A DNA stretch of 51,883 nt, from positions 1-51,883 of the forward strand of contig JBCBQC010000041.1 in NCBI GenBank assembly GCA_039820405.1, in the 5' to 3' direction. The stretch is from CALLVY01 sp937899855. Its GTDB lineage: Bacteria > Bacteroidota > Bacteroidia > Chitinophagales > Saprospiraceae. How positions within the stretch are numbered: position 1 is the stretch's first letter; the number at the start of each line of letters is the position of its first letter. Both the position numbers and the translations under genes were made by a program. The notes below the pieces were generated by a model. The model saw only the letters and a program-made list of their open reading frames with translations, was not told where the DNA came from and made no database searches. This document shows, piece by piece, positions 1 to 7,781 of this stretch.

Positions 1-627
1 AAATTTTGCCCCCAAGCTCTCGACCTCTTCCTTGGCTGCCTTGCGTACATCGAAGGCCTCCACCATGGCGCCGAGCCGCTTAGCCGTGGCGATTGCCTGT
101 AATCCGGCGACGCCCGCCCCGAGTACCAATACCTTGGCCGGGCGGATGCTTCCGGCGGCGGTGATCATCATGGGAAAGTAGCGGGGAAGGTGATTGGCGG
201 CCATCAGGACGGCTTGGTAGCCAGAAACCGAGGCCATCGAGGAAAGTACATCCATGGCCTGGGCGAGGGTGGTCCGCGGAATCATGTCGAGACTAAAGGC
301 CCGTAGCGTGCGTTGGCGCAGCCGATCGCTCACTTCCTGATCAAAATAGGGCTGGAAGAGCGATACCAAGACCGTTTGGGGCTTGATTTGGGCCAGGTCG
401 GCCTCGTTGGGAGGGTGGATGCTGACGATCAGGTCCGCTTCGCGGAGAATGGTCGCGCGATCGTGGACGCTCACCGTGTCTCCGTAGGCGGCGTCCGCAT
501 AGCCTGCGGACTGGCCGGCATCTTTTTCCAGAAGATACTGCGCCACCAGTTGCGCGTTTTTTGCGAGCGTATCCGGGGTAAGGGATACCCGGCGATCTTG
601 GTCTTCTTTTAGTATGCCAATTTTCAT
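1..627 (-). CDS. pntA: NAD(P) transhydrogenase subunit alpha, 5' part (runs off the window)
   Basis: Reading the minus strand from the ATG at 627 gives 209 residues beginning MKIGILKEDQDRRVSLTPDT, the usual N-terminus of the alanine dehydrogenase/PntA family, and reaching the Rossmann nucleotide-binding segment KVLVLGAGVAGLQAIATAKR near residue 180. The family feeds hydride between NAD(H) and NADP(H) at the inner membrane, coupled to proton flow. The start of this family (MKIG.LKE) fits PntA better than alanine dehydrogenase, but the C-terminal half and any pntB partner lie outside the window, so a split PntAA/PntAB arrangement cannot be judged. A promoter candidate lies 56-88 bases upstream. 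Confidence 0.88.
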   Translation of the reverse strand, partial: MKIGILKEDQDRRVSLTPDTLAKNAQLVAQYLLEKDAGQSAGYADAAYGDTVSVHDRATILREADLIVSIHPPNEADLAQIKPQTVLVSLFQPYFDQEVSDRLRQRTLRAFSLDMIPRTTLAQAMDVLSSMASVSGYQAVLMAANHLPRYFPMMITAAGSIRPAKVLVLGAGVAGLQAIATAKRLGAMVEAFDVRKAAKEEVESLGAKF

Positions 628-957
628 GGATAGGGTTTTGTTTTTCGTCTGGTAGATACGGATAGCGATCCTCACACTTGTAGAAAGATAGCTATTTGTC
701 CGAACAACAGCAAAAGCAACAAATAAGTAGTGGCAAAAGTTGAGCAGGTCGTTGGGTCGGGCCAATTTTTATTTTCCGCATATGATGGAGGGCGTTAGAA
801 CCACAATTAATCCAGCGGGAATCGCTCACGCAGTGGGTACCGGAGTACGCTTTCAGAAGCAACCAGATGGAGCAGAAAACGAGCGTGGGACCATCAGGAG
901 GAGCGGTAGCCAAGCGTGCGGCAGAAGGTCGGACTTAAGAAATAGGGATAAATGGAC
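628..957. other. Intergenic region, 330 bp, no gene seen
   Basis: This gap lies between the stop of the PagL-like gene and the start of pntA, both on the minus strand. Short open frames occur on both strands, but they have no family resemblance and oppose each other. Apart from the pntA promoter candidate at 683-713 I see no recognisable element. Confidence 0.5.
683..713 (-). promoter_or_regulatory. Bacteroidota-type promoter candidate for pntA
   Basis: On the minus strand TTG (713-711) is followed after exactly 20 bases by TATCTTTC (690-683). This matches the Bacteroidota -33/-7 consensus TTG-N19-21-TAnnTTTG with one mismatch in the -7 box. Initiation would fall near 676 and leave a leader of about 50 bases before the ATG at 627. 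Only the match to consensus is seen; activity is inferred. Confidence 0.5.
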
Positions 958-2094
958 CTAAAAACGCACGCCACCGGAGAAGGAGAAGTACTCCGCAATG
1001 ATGAGGTGGGACTTAAGCTGAAGGGCCAAGTAGAAGCGGCCCTTGGAGGATCGCAGCGGGGGGAGATAGTAGCGCACCACAAAGCGGTTGTAGAGGGGGA
1101 ATACCCCCAGGTAGACGGGATGCAAGTAAAAACCCACCTGCATCGAAATGCTAAAGTTGTGGTACTGTAGCTCGTCCCCCACAAAGAGCATCCAGCGCAT
1201 CGAGCGACGCAGGGCTTCCTGCCGGTTTTCAAATTCACCGACGTGTTGCCCGAAGAGGAATACACCGCGGTTGAACTCAAACTCCGCACCGAGCATAAAG
1301 CGATTGAACTTGGCATTGGCGTAGGTGACGGCGGCGGTAGCCAAGTAGATGGGATTGCGGGGACCGCCGGCGGCACCGCGTTCCCGCAGTCCGAGGCCCA
1401 GGCTGCCGTGTGCGCCCCAGCGGCGTTTGGGGGGGGGCCGTTTCCCATCGAGGTGGGTGTAACGGGTTTCGGTCCAGGGGCGGGGGGTATAGCGCAAGCC
1501 CAGGACCATGGCCGGGATGTTGAGCCCTAGGTTGGGCAATTGGGAGGCACCGTTGGAATAATGCGTAAAGCTAAAGCCGGTGTGCAGGCCCCAGTGTGGC
1601 GACAAGCGTACATTTGCCGCAAAGCGCAATTTTACCGTGACGTTGAGGTGGGAGCCAATCGCGTTGTTTTGGGGGTTATTGTCCAGATCGAAGGTTCGGT
1701 CGAGGTAGGCCAGTCCGTAGCCAAACATAAACTGGGCATTCCATTTTTTCCGCCGAAACAAATACGTACTGAGATTGGGGGCCAGAGAGTAGGCATTGCC
1801 CAGTAAATCATTGGGGGCCATGCGGTAGGCCATCAGGGAAAAACCCAGCATTGGATAGCCCTGTTCGGCTTGCCAGGTCCGGTCTCCAAAGGTTTGCCGG
1901 CGAAAAAGCAGTTCAAAGGCCGCGCTGGGTTGGTCCACCTCAAAACGGAGTTTGGGCGTATGCTTGAGGAGCTGGCCGTAATGAAGGGCCGTCTCCAGTA
2001 CCCAACCCTGGCTTTGTTGTGCCCCCAAAGGAGCGATGAATCCACCGAGCAGCAGCCCCATCATCAGTACGTAACTGGTGTATCTCGTTTTCAC
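958..2094 (-). CDS. Acyloxyacyl hydrolase / lipid A deacylase (PagL-like) outer-membrane protein
   Basis: The 378-residue protein has a signal peptide (residues 1-25, ending PLGAQ) and alternating beta-strand segments expected of an outer-membrane barrel. The segment FTHYSNGASQLPNLGLN (176-192) carries the PagL hallmark H-x-S-N, here His178, Ser180 and Asn181. PagL enzymes remove the 3-O acyl chain of lipid A from within the outer membrane. The third triad residue, Glu twelve positions after the Ser, is Asn192 here, so activity is uncertain. It is about twice as long as Pseudomonas PagL, as I recall for Bacteroidota members. It sits 10 bases after the biotin carrier gene on the same strand and may be co-transcribed with it. 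Confidence 0.75.
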   Translation of the reverse strand: MKTRYTSYVLMMGLLLGGFIAPLGAQQSQGWVLETALHYGQLLKHTPKLRFEVDQPSAAFELLFRRQTFGDRTWQAEQGYPMLGFSLMAYRMAPNDLLGNAYSLAPNLSTYLFRRKKWNAQFMFGYGLAYLDRTFDLDNNPQNNAIGSHLNVTVKLRFAANVRLSPHWGLHTGFSFTHYSNGASQLPNLGLNIPAMVLGLRYTPRPWTETRYTHLDGKRPPPKRRWGAHGSLGLGLRERGAAGGPRNPIYLATAAVTYANAKFNRFMLGAEFEFNRGVFLFGQHVGEFENRQEALRRSMRWMLFVGDELQYHNFSISMQVGFYLHPVYLGVFPLYNRFVVRYYLPPLRSSKGRFYLALQLKSHLIIAEYFSFSGGVRF

Positions 2095-2104
2095 CCTCGC
2101 AGCT

Positions 2105-2584
2105 TTAGAGCGCCTCCATTTCGATCAGCAGCTGTCCTTTTTCTACCGCCATTCCCTGCTCCACGCAAACGGATTTCACGATCCCCTCCCCTACTGATTT
2201 GATCACATTTTCCATCTTCATCGCCTCCAGAATCAGGAGTCCTTGTCCCTTTTCTACCCGCTGCCCCGCTTCGACCTCAATGCCCAGCACCAGGCCCGGC
2301 ATGGGCGCTTTGACGTCATTGATGCGCTGTGCGGAAGCCGTCGACAAGCCGAGCTGCTCCACCAACTGATCATAGCGATCCGCGATTCGCACTTCGTAGC
2401 GGCTGCCATTGACCTCGATGCTAAAAGTCTTGTGCGCGTGATCCGCAGCGATGAGGGTGGCGCGGTAGGCCTTGTTGTTTTTGAGGATGTGAAAAACCCC
2501 GAACCGGAGGCGAATCGCGTCGAGTGCGCTGCCTTCGAGCTCCCAGGTATGGTCTTCCACCGTCACTTGGTACTGGTTCTGCAT
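2105..2584 (-). CDS. Biotin/lipoyl-attachment carrier protein (biotin carboxyl carrier)
   Basis: The 159-residue protein has a C-terminal biotinyl domain (about residues 90-159). It contains the biotinylation motif EAMKM, whose Lys is the attachment site, and the typical APMPGLV start of the domain. The N-terminal 85 residues form the linker domain seen in acyl-CoA carboxylase carrier subunits. The ATG at 2584 was chosen because a longer frame would run into the upstream AtpI-like gene, which ends at 2596, 11 bases away. No carboxylase or carboxyltransferase subunit is nearby, so the partner enzyme (acetyl-CoA or propionyl-CoA carboxylase) cannot be told from this window. Confidence 0.85.
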   Translation of the reverse strand: MQNQYQVTVEDHTWELEGSALDAIRLRFGVFHILKNNKAYRATLIAADHAHKTFSIEVNGSRYEVRIADRYDQLVEQLGLSTASAQRINDVKAPMPGLVLGIEVEAGQRVEKGQGLLILEAMKMENVIKSVGEGIVKSVCVEQGMAVEKGQLLIEMEAL

Positions 2585-2595
2585 GGGCGTGAATT

Positions 2596-2991
2596 TTAGG
2601 CGTTGGAGGGGCGTTTTTCCTCCGCCAATTTCATCATAAAGTAAGTTTCGAAGATAGTAAAACTCACGTAAACCAGGAAGAAGGGCCATACAAAGTTCCG
2701 ACTGGTGGGTTGCGCGATCTTACTGTATAGGATAACGAGTAAGATGGAAAAAAGCATCTTCCCCCCCATCAACATAATCGAGGTACTGACAAATAGCTTA
2801 CCATTGGCGTCCCAAGCGGCCCATTTGCCCATCCCGTACATCACCCCGCTAAAGAGTACGTAGAAGGAAAGGCAGATCCAGGAAAAGGTTTGGTACCGCC
2901 CGACGCTGGGCCACTGGTGCAACAAAAGTAGCAATAGAGCCACCACTGCGGAAATGGTACTCAACTGGGTGGCAAAACGGCGCGGCGTCAT
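2596..2991 (-). CDS. AtpI-like small membrane protein (ATP synthase assembly)
   Basis: This is a 131-residue protein with four hydrophobic helices, starting MTPRRFATQLSTISAVVALL. Its length, topology and position directly after the AtpZ-like gene fit the second, AtpI-type protein that usually precedes atpB in Bacteroidota. AtpI proteins help build the c-ring of ATP synthase. The start at 2991 overlaps the stop of the preceding gene by four bases (ATGA), which suggests translational coupling. The expected atpB does not follow; a biotin carrier gene does. Sequence identity to known AtpI is low by eye, so the call leans on context. Confidence 0.6.
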   Translation of the reverse strand: MTPRRFATQLSTISAVVALLLLLLHQWPSVGRYQTFSWICLSFYVLFSGVMYGMGKWAAWDANGKLFVSTSIMLMGGKMLFSILLVILYSKIAQPTSRNFVWPFFLVYVSFTIFETYFMMKLAEEKRPSNA

Positions 2992-3209
2992 TTGGGGTTG
3001 ATCAGGTCTTTTAAACTGAGGTAAAGGGCGGCTAGAACGGAGAACAGGGCAAAAGCGGCGGTAAGGTAAGGAGGATCCAACTCCCAATGGTCGTTGAGGC
3101 GTTTACCGAGCAGGGTAACGATAAAGATGATGGCAACCATTTGGAAGGCCATCCCCGAGTACTTCATGTATTTATTGGCCTGTTCTCGACGCTGGCCGTG
3201 ATCAGGCAT
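2988..3209 (-). CDS. atpZ: AtpZ/AtpI family protein
   Basis: The 73-residue protein has two transmembrane helices (about 17-35 and 45-65) separated by a short loop containing GKRLNDHWELDPPYLT, typical of the AtpZ/AtpI family that accompanies F-type ATP synthases. The ATG at 3209 starts inside the last codons of the bactofilin gene (8-base overlap), and its own stop overlaps the next start by 4 bases. Bactofilin, AtpZ and AtpI-like genes therefore form one tightly coupled transcript. Use of an upstream start would push deep into bactofilin and is unlikely. Confidence 0.78.
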   Translation of the reverse strand: MPDHGQRREQANKYMKYSGMAFQMVAIIFIVTLLGKRLNDHWELDPPYLTAAFALFSVLAALYLSLKDLINPK

Positions 3210-3666
3210 TCGTGCGAGCGGTGGATTTTGCGAGGTTCTTGGCTGCTTTGGGGGACTTGGGCACACCGTGATTGCTGTTGGCTTGGGCACCCATCCGGCA
3301 AGTGACGTTGAAAACGGCACCGGATTGAATGATGAGTTTATTGGTCTTTACATCCCCACCTACTTCAGCCGACTCTTTGACGTGGAGCAATTCCGTGACG
3401 ACCAGCGTTCCGTCAAAGCGACCTTCGATTACGGCATTGGCACAGCGGACCTCACCTTCTACCACACCGGAGGGACCGATGATCAGCTTGGAGGTACAGT
3501 TGAGCGATCCCTTGATCGTACCATCTACCCGAAAGTCCGTTTCGGCCTTGATGGTGCCCTCAAGGGTCGTCCCCTTGACGAGGCTGTTGAGCGCATGACT
3601 GGTAGTGGAAGGAATGATACTGTTTTTCTTCGTAGTCGAGGACTCGTTTTTTTTGTTTCCGAACAT
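3202..3666 (-). CDS. Bactofilin family polymer-forming cytoskeletal protein
   Basis: The 154-residue protein (ATG at 3666, MFGNKKNES) has a short polar N-terminal tail, then a central right-handed beta-helix repeat region from about residue 28 to 120 (GTTLEGTIKAETDFRVDGTI, GVVEGEVRCANAVIEGRFDG). A basic Ala/Lys-rich tail follows. Bactofilins polymerise without nucleotide and scaffold cell-wall or shape functions at the inner membrane. In many Bacteroidota the gene leads the ATP synthase cluster; here it leads AtpZ and AtpI-like genes with overlapping ends. Palindromes upstream (3772-3816) may regulate it. Confidence 0.88.
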   Translation of the reverse strand: MFGNKKNESSTTKKNSIIPSTTSHALNSLVKGTTLEGTIKAETDFRVDGTIKGSLNCTSKLIIGPSGVVEGEVRCANAVIEGRFDGTLVVTELLHVKESAEVGGDVKTNKLIIQSGAVFNVTCRMGAQANSNHGVPKSPKAAKNLAKSTARTNA

Positions 3667-3771
3667 GTTTCTTAATTTTTTTAAGCTCTCCAACGAAAGC
3701 GGATCGCAACACACACCCGGAGTGGGGGGCAACGGTCTGGTTCGTCAGTATTTTTAATTATTCTCTACTAT

Positions 3772-3816
3772 TCTTAACCTTGATTGGGCGGAAGATACCA
3801 ATTTCCAAGGTTAAGA
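3772..3816. repeat. 11-bp inverted repeat between porP and the bactofilin gene
   Basis: TCTTAACCTTG (3772-3782) and CAAGGTTAAGA (3806-3816) are perfect reverse complements with a 23-base loop. The element lies 106-150 bases upstream of the bactofilin start and downstream of the PorP stop. It has no T-tract that would make it a clear terminator in either direction. An operator, or part of the bactofilin leader, is possible. Confidence 0.55.
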
Positions 3817-3854
3817 TAAAAATTATTTTCACATTTAACTAACAGGGCCTCAAA

Positions 3855-3897
3855 ACACAATGTCCTACCTCGGACGAGCGAAAGTAGGACATTGTGT
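3855..3897 (-). terminator. Terminator-like hairpin after porP
   Basis: ACACAATGTCCTAC (3855-3868) pairs perfectly with GTAGGACATTGTGT (3884-3897): a 14-bp stem with a 15-base loop, 45 bases after the PorP stop. On the minus strand the stem runs into TGTGTTTTGAGG, so the U-tract is only four long. The perfect long stem makes a transcription end the simplest reading. Confidence 0.6.
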
Positions 3898-3942
3898 AAC
3901 AACCTTTCCCAAAGAAAGGCCAGTTTGGGTAATGCTAAATGC

Positions 3943-5001
3943 TTAGAAGTTGGGACAATAAACATTCCGTTTTTCGGGACCACAGATTTTGTACACCAGC
4001 GCAAATTCGAAGCCACCGATGGTATTGCTGGCCTCCCGGAGCGGCGATACGTTGATGTCGTAGCTAAAGCCAATGCTGAAATCCTGATAGTCAAAACGCG
4101 AGGAAATGATCAGGGCATCCGCCGTAGTTGCATCCCGGAAGTGGTTCGACAGACGCATCCAAGCACCAATCTGGAAGGCCTGGTAGTTCAAGCGGTTGCC
4201 ACCGAGTAGGAATTTGAGGCTCGTACCGGTATTCAGCTCGAACGACGGCCCTTGACGCATCATCACCACACCGGGAACCAACCCGAAGCGATCGGCCAGC
4301 ATGAATTCCCCCCCCGCGTGGATGGTGATCTTGCCGTAGAGGGCTTCGAAGATGTCGGTATTGCGGTTGAACGAAACGTTGGCGCGGTTCAGGTGGTGGT
4401 AGGCACCACCGATGTAGAAGTTGTTGTCTTCGTCGAAGGTCGTAAACCACAGCAAACCCGCCGAGAGGTCGGCGAAGATGAAATTGGGATCGTAGGTACT
4501 GGGCTCCAGGGTGGCATTGCTCGCGTCAAAACCACCGTTGCCATCGTGCTGCGTACCCCAACGTAGCTTCTGAAAATCGACGCTGCGCTGGGTGATACCC
4601 GCATCCGCACCAACGACGAGGTAATTTCTGCGCTTGCGATCCCCCCCCATAAACTTGGAGTAGGAACCGGAGATCCGGCCTTGGAGGGTAGCAAAGTCGG
4701 CTTCACCGGCACGGTCCCCCCAGAAGGTACCACCGACGCCAAAAAAGTCGCTGCGCCCCACGGCTACGCGCTGGTCGTAGGAAAAAGAGTAGGTATTGTA
4801 GGCGTTGGCCTTCAGTACACTACCCCACTGGTTGCGGTAGTTTCCGACCAAACGGATGTTACAATTCATGACCCCGGTCATGGCCGGGTTGAGATTGAGT
4901 GGGGAAAGGTAAAACTGTGAGAAGTGAATATCCTGTGCTCCGGCAGAGGCCCCAGTCAATACCACAATACAAATGATGAGTAAATTTCTAACAATTCTCA
5001 T
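3943..5001 (-). CDS. PorP/SprF family type IX secretion system outer-membrane protein
   Basis: The 352-residue protein has a signal peptide (cleavage after GASAGA, about residue 22). Right after it comes the family signature QDIHFSQFYLSPLNLNPAMTG, then beta-barrel strands to the C-terminus. PorP/SprF proteins sit in the outer membrane and associate with T9SS components or anchor gliding adhesins such as SprB. Many Bacteroidota encode several paralogs next to giant adhesins; this copy stands alone. A terminator-like hairpin follows it, so it is probably monocistronic. Confidence 0.92.
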   Translation of the reverse strand: MRIVRNLLIICIVVLTGASAGAQDIHFSQFYLSPLNLNPAMTGVMNCNIRLVGNYRNQWGSVLKANAYNTYSFSYDQRVAVGRSDFFGVGGTFWGDRAGEADFATLQGRISGSYSKFMGGDRKRRNYLVVGADAGITQRSVDFQKLRWGTQHDGNGGFDASNATLEPSTYDPNFIFADLSAGLLWFTTFDEDNNFYIGGAYHHLNRANVSFNRNTDIFEALYGKITIHAGGEFMLADRFGLVPGVVMMRQGPSFELNTGTSLKFLLGGNRLNYQAFQIGAWMRLSNHFRDATTADALIISSRFDYQDFSIGFSYDINVSPLREASNTIGGFEFALVYKICGPEKRNVYCPNF

Positions 5002-5256
5002 GAATGATTAGGTTTAGAAAATCTGTAAATCATTAATCTCCTGAATAGAACACGGAATAATACTCTCTGAGGGAGAAGAAACCTCATGGGGCTTCATCTG
5101 GCAGTAGTCACCAGACAATAAAGATAAGTAAATCAGTCCAATTTTGGAATCTCCTTTCTAAATATTTCGTCCGTCACTGACAATTTAACACGAAATTCGG
5201 TGATAAAGCAGCTTTAAAACGCCTTGATAAAACCAATTATTTTAGCCAGACACCAG

Positions 5257-6345
5257 TTAATCGTCCTCGGTTTTGCGCCAACTGGCACCAAAGAGTTCGA
5301 CCAAAATGTTGTCGTGATGATCGGCTTCTTCCAACAGGTGCCGGAAGAGTTTGGAGCCGGTATCCTGGTTGAAATAACGGTCGTAGATCAAGAGCGAAAG
5401 TACCACGGCTTCTTCTCGAATACTGAAGGTCAGACCTTCGATATCGTGGTTTTGTTTCAGCAAATACTCCAAGAGGGGCTTTTCGTTATCGGGGGGCAAT
5501 TCACACAGGTAAGCATCACCAATTATTAAGCCATTTTTTTCGTAATAACTGATGTTTACCCGAGCGCTGCCCTGTTTGAGTTCCCAGGTGTTGGGGCCCC
5601 GGCGGGTAAGCGGTGCGGGATGTCCTACTTCTTCAATTAGCTGCTCGATCGTTTGGCTAATTCCCTCGGGATAATAAACGGGCAATTGGTGGGGAAATCG
5701 AACCGCAGCGCCACAGTGGGTACAGCTTTGCTGCTCCTGCTCCACGGCAAAAGTCCGCCGTTCGCAGTGTTCGCAACGCAGGCCCGGGCGGCGGCCCGCC
5801 GCCTCGTAAACCATCAGCAGCTCGCTCAGCTGCGCCACCGGCAGGGCGTAGTCGATGCGGTCCGTTTTGTGGACCAAAAAAGTGTTGATCCCTTCAACCT
5901 CCCCCCGAATATTGACCACCGGTCCCCCCCCGTTGCCACGTGGCAAATTGGCATCGATCTCGATAAAGTCCTGCGCGTGCAGCCGGTAGGCCAAATTTTT
6001 CACTTTGCCCTCCACCGCCATAAAGGGAAAACCAAAGGAATGACCAATGGCCAGCACGCGGTCGCCCACGGCCAGGGAGGAGGGCTCGGCAAGTTGGATC
6101 TCCGGCAGGTCGAGGGGCCGACGGGGCTGGAGGAGGGCCAAATCACAAAAGGCATCGGTAAACACCACCGGGACGATCTGTCGCTCTACGCCACTGGCCT
6201 CCACGATGACCTCGGGATTGTCGCGTACCACAAATTCACTGGTCACGATGAGGTTGTGGTCACGGAGGTAAAAGCCCGTCCCCGTGGCGTAGGGGGTGGC
6301 GATGCGCAGCACAACTTTTTCGTATTTGGATCGGATCGTTTCCAT
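5257..6345 (-). CDS. Catalytically degenerate HtrA/trypsin-fold protein with zinc ribbon and YbjN-like C-terminal domain
   Basis: The 362-residue protein has three parts. Residues 10-175 follow the HtrA trypsin fold: GTGFYL, then VTSEFVV where active HtrA has VTNxHVV, CDLALL with Asp68 kept, GDRVLAIGHSFG, and RGNGGGPVVN where active enzymes have GNSGGP. The catalytic His is therefore Phe38 and the Ser is Gly139, so it should not cleave peptides. Residues 191-211 form a zinc ribbon (Cys191, 194, 208, 211). Residues 222-362 resemble a YbjN/secretion-chaperone-like alpha-beta domain (by eye). There is no signal peptide, so it is probably cytoplasmic. It lies 16 bases downstream of the 446-residue gene and is likely co-transcribed. 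Peptide-binding or sensing is inference. Confidence 0.75.
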   Translation of the reverse strand: METIRSKYEKVVLRIATPYATGTGFYLRDHNLIVTSEFVVRDNPEVIVEASGVERQIVPVVFTDAFCDLALLQPRRPLDLPEIQLAEPSSLAVGDRVLAIGHSFGFPFMAVEGKVKNLAYRLHAQDFIEIDANLPRGNGGGPVVNIRGEVEGINTFLVHKTDRIDYALPVAQLSELLMVYEAAGRRPGLRCEHCERRTFAVEQEQQSCTHCGAAVRFPHQLPVYYPEGISQTIEQLIEEVGHPAPLTRRGPNTWELKQGSARVNISYYEKNGLIIGDAYLCELPPDNEKPLLEYLLKQNHDIEGLTFSIREEAVVLSLLIYDRYFNQDTGSKLFRHLLEEADHHDNILVELFGASWRKTEDD

Positions 6346-6361
6346 CGGTCACGGTATGGCT

Positions 6362-7702
6362 TTACACAAAACTTTTGGTCAGGTCCAGGGCCTGGATCAT
6401 CCGGAGGTAGGACCGCGCAAAATCGGGTAGCGACGTATAATTCAGCTGGCCCACCTCGGGCTGTAACTTGGGGTAGTACCGTCGGTTTTCCTCGGCAATG
6501 GCCCTAACGGCCGCCTTGATGGCTTTGCGATTGAACTGTTGGGAACCAGCCCGGTAGTACCAGGGCGAAAAGCCCAGCGCCCGGAAGTACTCCGCCTCGG
6601 TGATTTCGTAATAGAGGTGAAATAGGTCGCGGTCGGGTTTGGGTAGGGCGTAGTGAAACAAACAGTAGCCCACGATGTAGCCCGGTACGGCCTGAGCGAT
6701 TTCGTAATGTTGGTTTTCCAAGTACCAATCCATATTGCCCAACTCCCCTTCGATAAAGTCGATGAGCCGATCGTGGTTGACCGGATTGGTGATGCCAAAA
6801 GTGGAGATGCCGTGGTACATTTCTTTGTAAAAATCGGAGCGGGGGCGTTGGATCAAGGCCTCTAGCTCCGCCACCAAACGCTCGTTGCGGGTGTGGGTAT
6901 TGGCCTGCCCATCGGAGGCGAAATACCGCCGATTGATGCGTTCGAGGGTTTCCATCATCGATCCCTCGGGCTTGATTAGGTAATCGAGCTTGTAGCAGAG
7001 GTTGAGCAGAAAGTAGGCGATGCCACCGCTGTACTGTCGGGCTTCCAGAGAACCCTTGCGAAAGTAGTCGATGGCCGCTCGAATCTGTTGGTGAAGAAAA
7101 TCGTACTTGACCACCTTTAGGTGATCGGGTAGGGCGCGAAGGTGGCTGATTTCGACGGGCTCCATTTCGCTGAATTCGTCGATCAACAAATCGTCCTGCT
7201 TGTCCGCATTGATGGCCAACTCCTTGAGGGCGTAGTACAGCTTGTAGGGCGACCCATCGAGGGTATAGGTATCAAAACGAATGCTGAGAACCTGATCGGG
7301 GTCGAGGGCAAAATGGCTGTACTGCAGGTCGTAGTTTTTTTCGAGCAAGCGTCGCATCACCCCGGTATCCAGAGCGGTGGCCTTGGCAATGCGGGCTTCC
7401 GCCCGCACCTTGCGCGGATCGGCACAACCCGTGATCTTTTTTGAGCCCTGCAGCAGTTCAAAACGCAATTCGCTCTGGTCCTGCCACCACTTCACATTTT
7501 CCGCTTCGTCATCGCGCAGGTACTCCAGCAGTTGCTGGTAGGCGGGAAGGTAGTGGGACTGTTCGAACAATTCGAGGGCTTGATCCCAGGCATCGTACTT
7601 TGCCTCCGGTTTGTAGGAGTCGCTGTAACGACCAAAAATAATATCCGGTCGTTGACGGTGGTACTTTGCAGTGCCTTTAAAAAATCGATCAAAAATCCCC
7701 AT
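6362..7702 (-). CDS. Uncharacterised soluble protein, operon partner of the degenerate protease
   Basis: I do not recognise this 446-residue protein. It starts MGIFDRFFKGTAKYHRQRPD at 7702; a longer frame exists but adds a hydrophobic stretch that would overlap the divergent promoter region. There is no signal peptide or membrane helix. Residues about 75-180 (LLEKNYDLQYSHFALDPDQV and onward, ending near DEF) have the beta-then-helix pattern of YbjN/CesT-like domains. The rest is mainly helical and rich in Tyr and Arg. The protein downstream carries a similar-looking domain at its C-terminus, so the two may form a complex. No function is claimed. Confidence 0.7.
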   Translation of the reverse strand: MGIFDRFFKGTAKYHRQRPDIIFGRYSDSYKPEAKYDAWDQALELFEQSHYLPAYQQLLEYLRDDEAENVKWWQDQSELRFELLQGSKKITGCADPRKVRAEARIAKATALDTGVMRRLLEKNYDLQYSHFALDPDQVLSIRFDTYTLDGSPYKLYYALKELAINADKQDDLLIDEFSEMEPVEISHLRALPDHLKVVKYDFLHQQIRAAIDYFRKGSLEARQYSGGIAYFLLNLCYKLDYLIKPEGSMMETLERINRRYFASDGQANTHTRNERLVAELEALIQRPRSDFYKEMYHGISTFGITNPVNHDRLIDFIEGELGNMDWYLENQHYEIAQAVPGYIVGYCLFHYALPKPDRDLFHLYYEITEAEYFRALGFSPWYYRAGSQQFNRKAIKAAVRAIAEENRRYYPKLQPEVGQLNYTSLPDFARSYLRMIQALDLTKSFV

Positions 7703-7719
7703 TGCAATTGTTATCAGTG

Positions 7720-7740
7720 TACGGCCCCTGGGGTGCCGTA
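7720..7740. repeat. Inverted repeat in divergent intergenic region
   Basis: TACGGC (7720-7725) and GCCGTA (7735-7740) flank CCCTGGGGT, giving a GC-rich imperfect hairpin of up to nine pairs in the 79-bp gap. On one side is the operon of the 446-residue protein, on the other the divergent GSCFA gene. It could be an operator serving both directions. No clear -33/-7 pair was found beside it. Confidence 0.35.
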
Positions 7741-7781
7741 TGCGGAGGAAAATTAATACATTTAGCGCATAAAAAATAGCC

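Noticed and set aside
692..961. Two opposing 73-codon frames in the gap before pntA
   Set aside because: They overlap each other, have no family resemblance, and one runs through the pntA promoter candidate.
5930..5942. Frameshift or sequencing error at the G8 run that encodes GNGGG in the degenerate protease
   Set aside because: The frame stays open on both sides and the Gly is in register with GNSGG; the His site is substituted independently, so an error at one run does not explain the loss.
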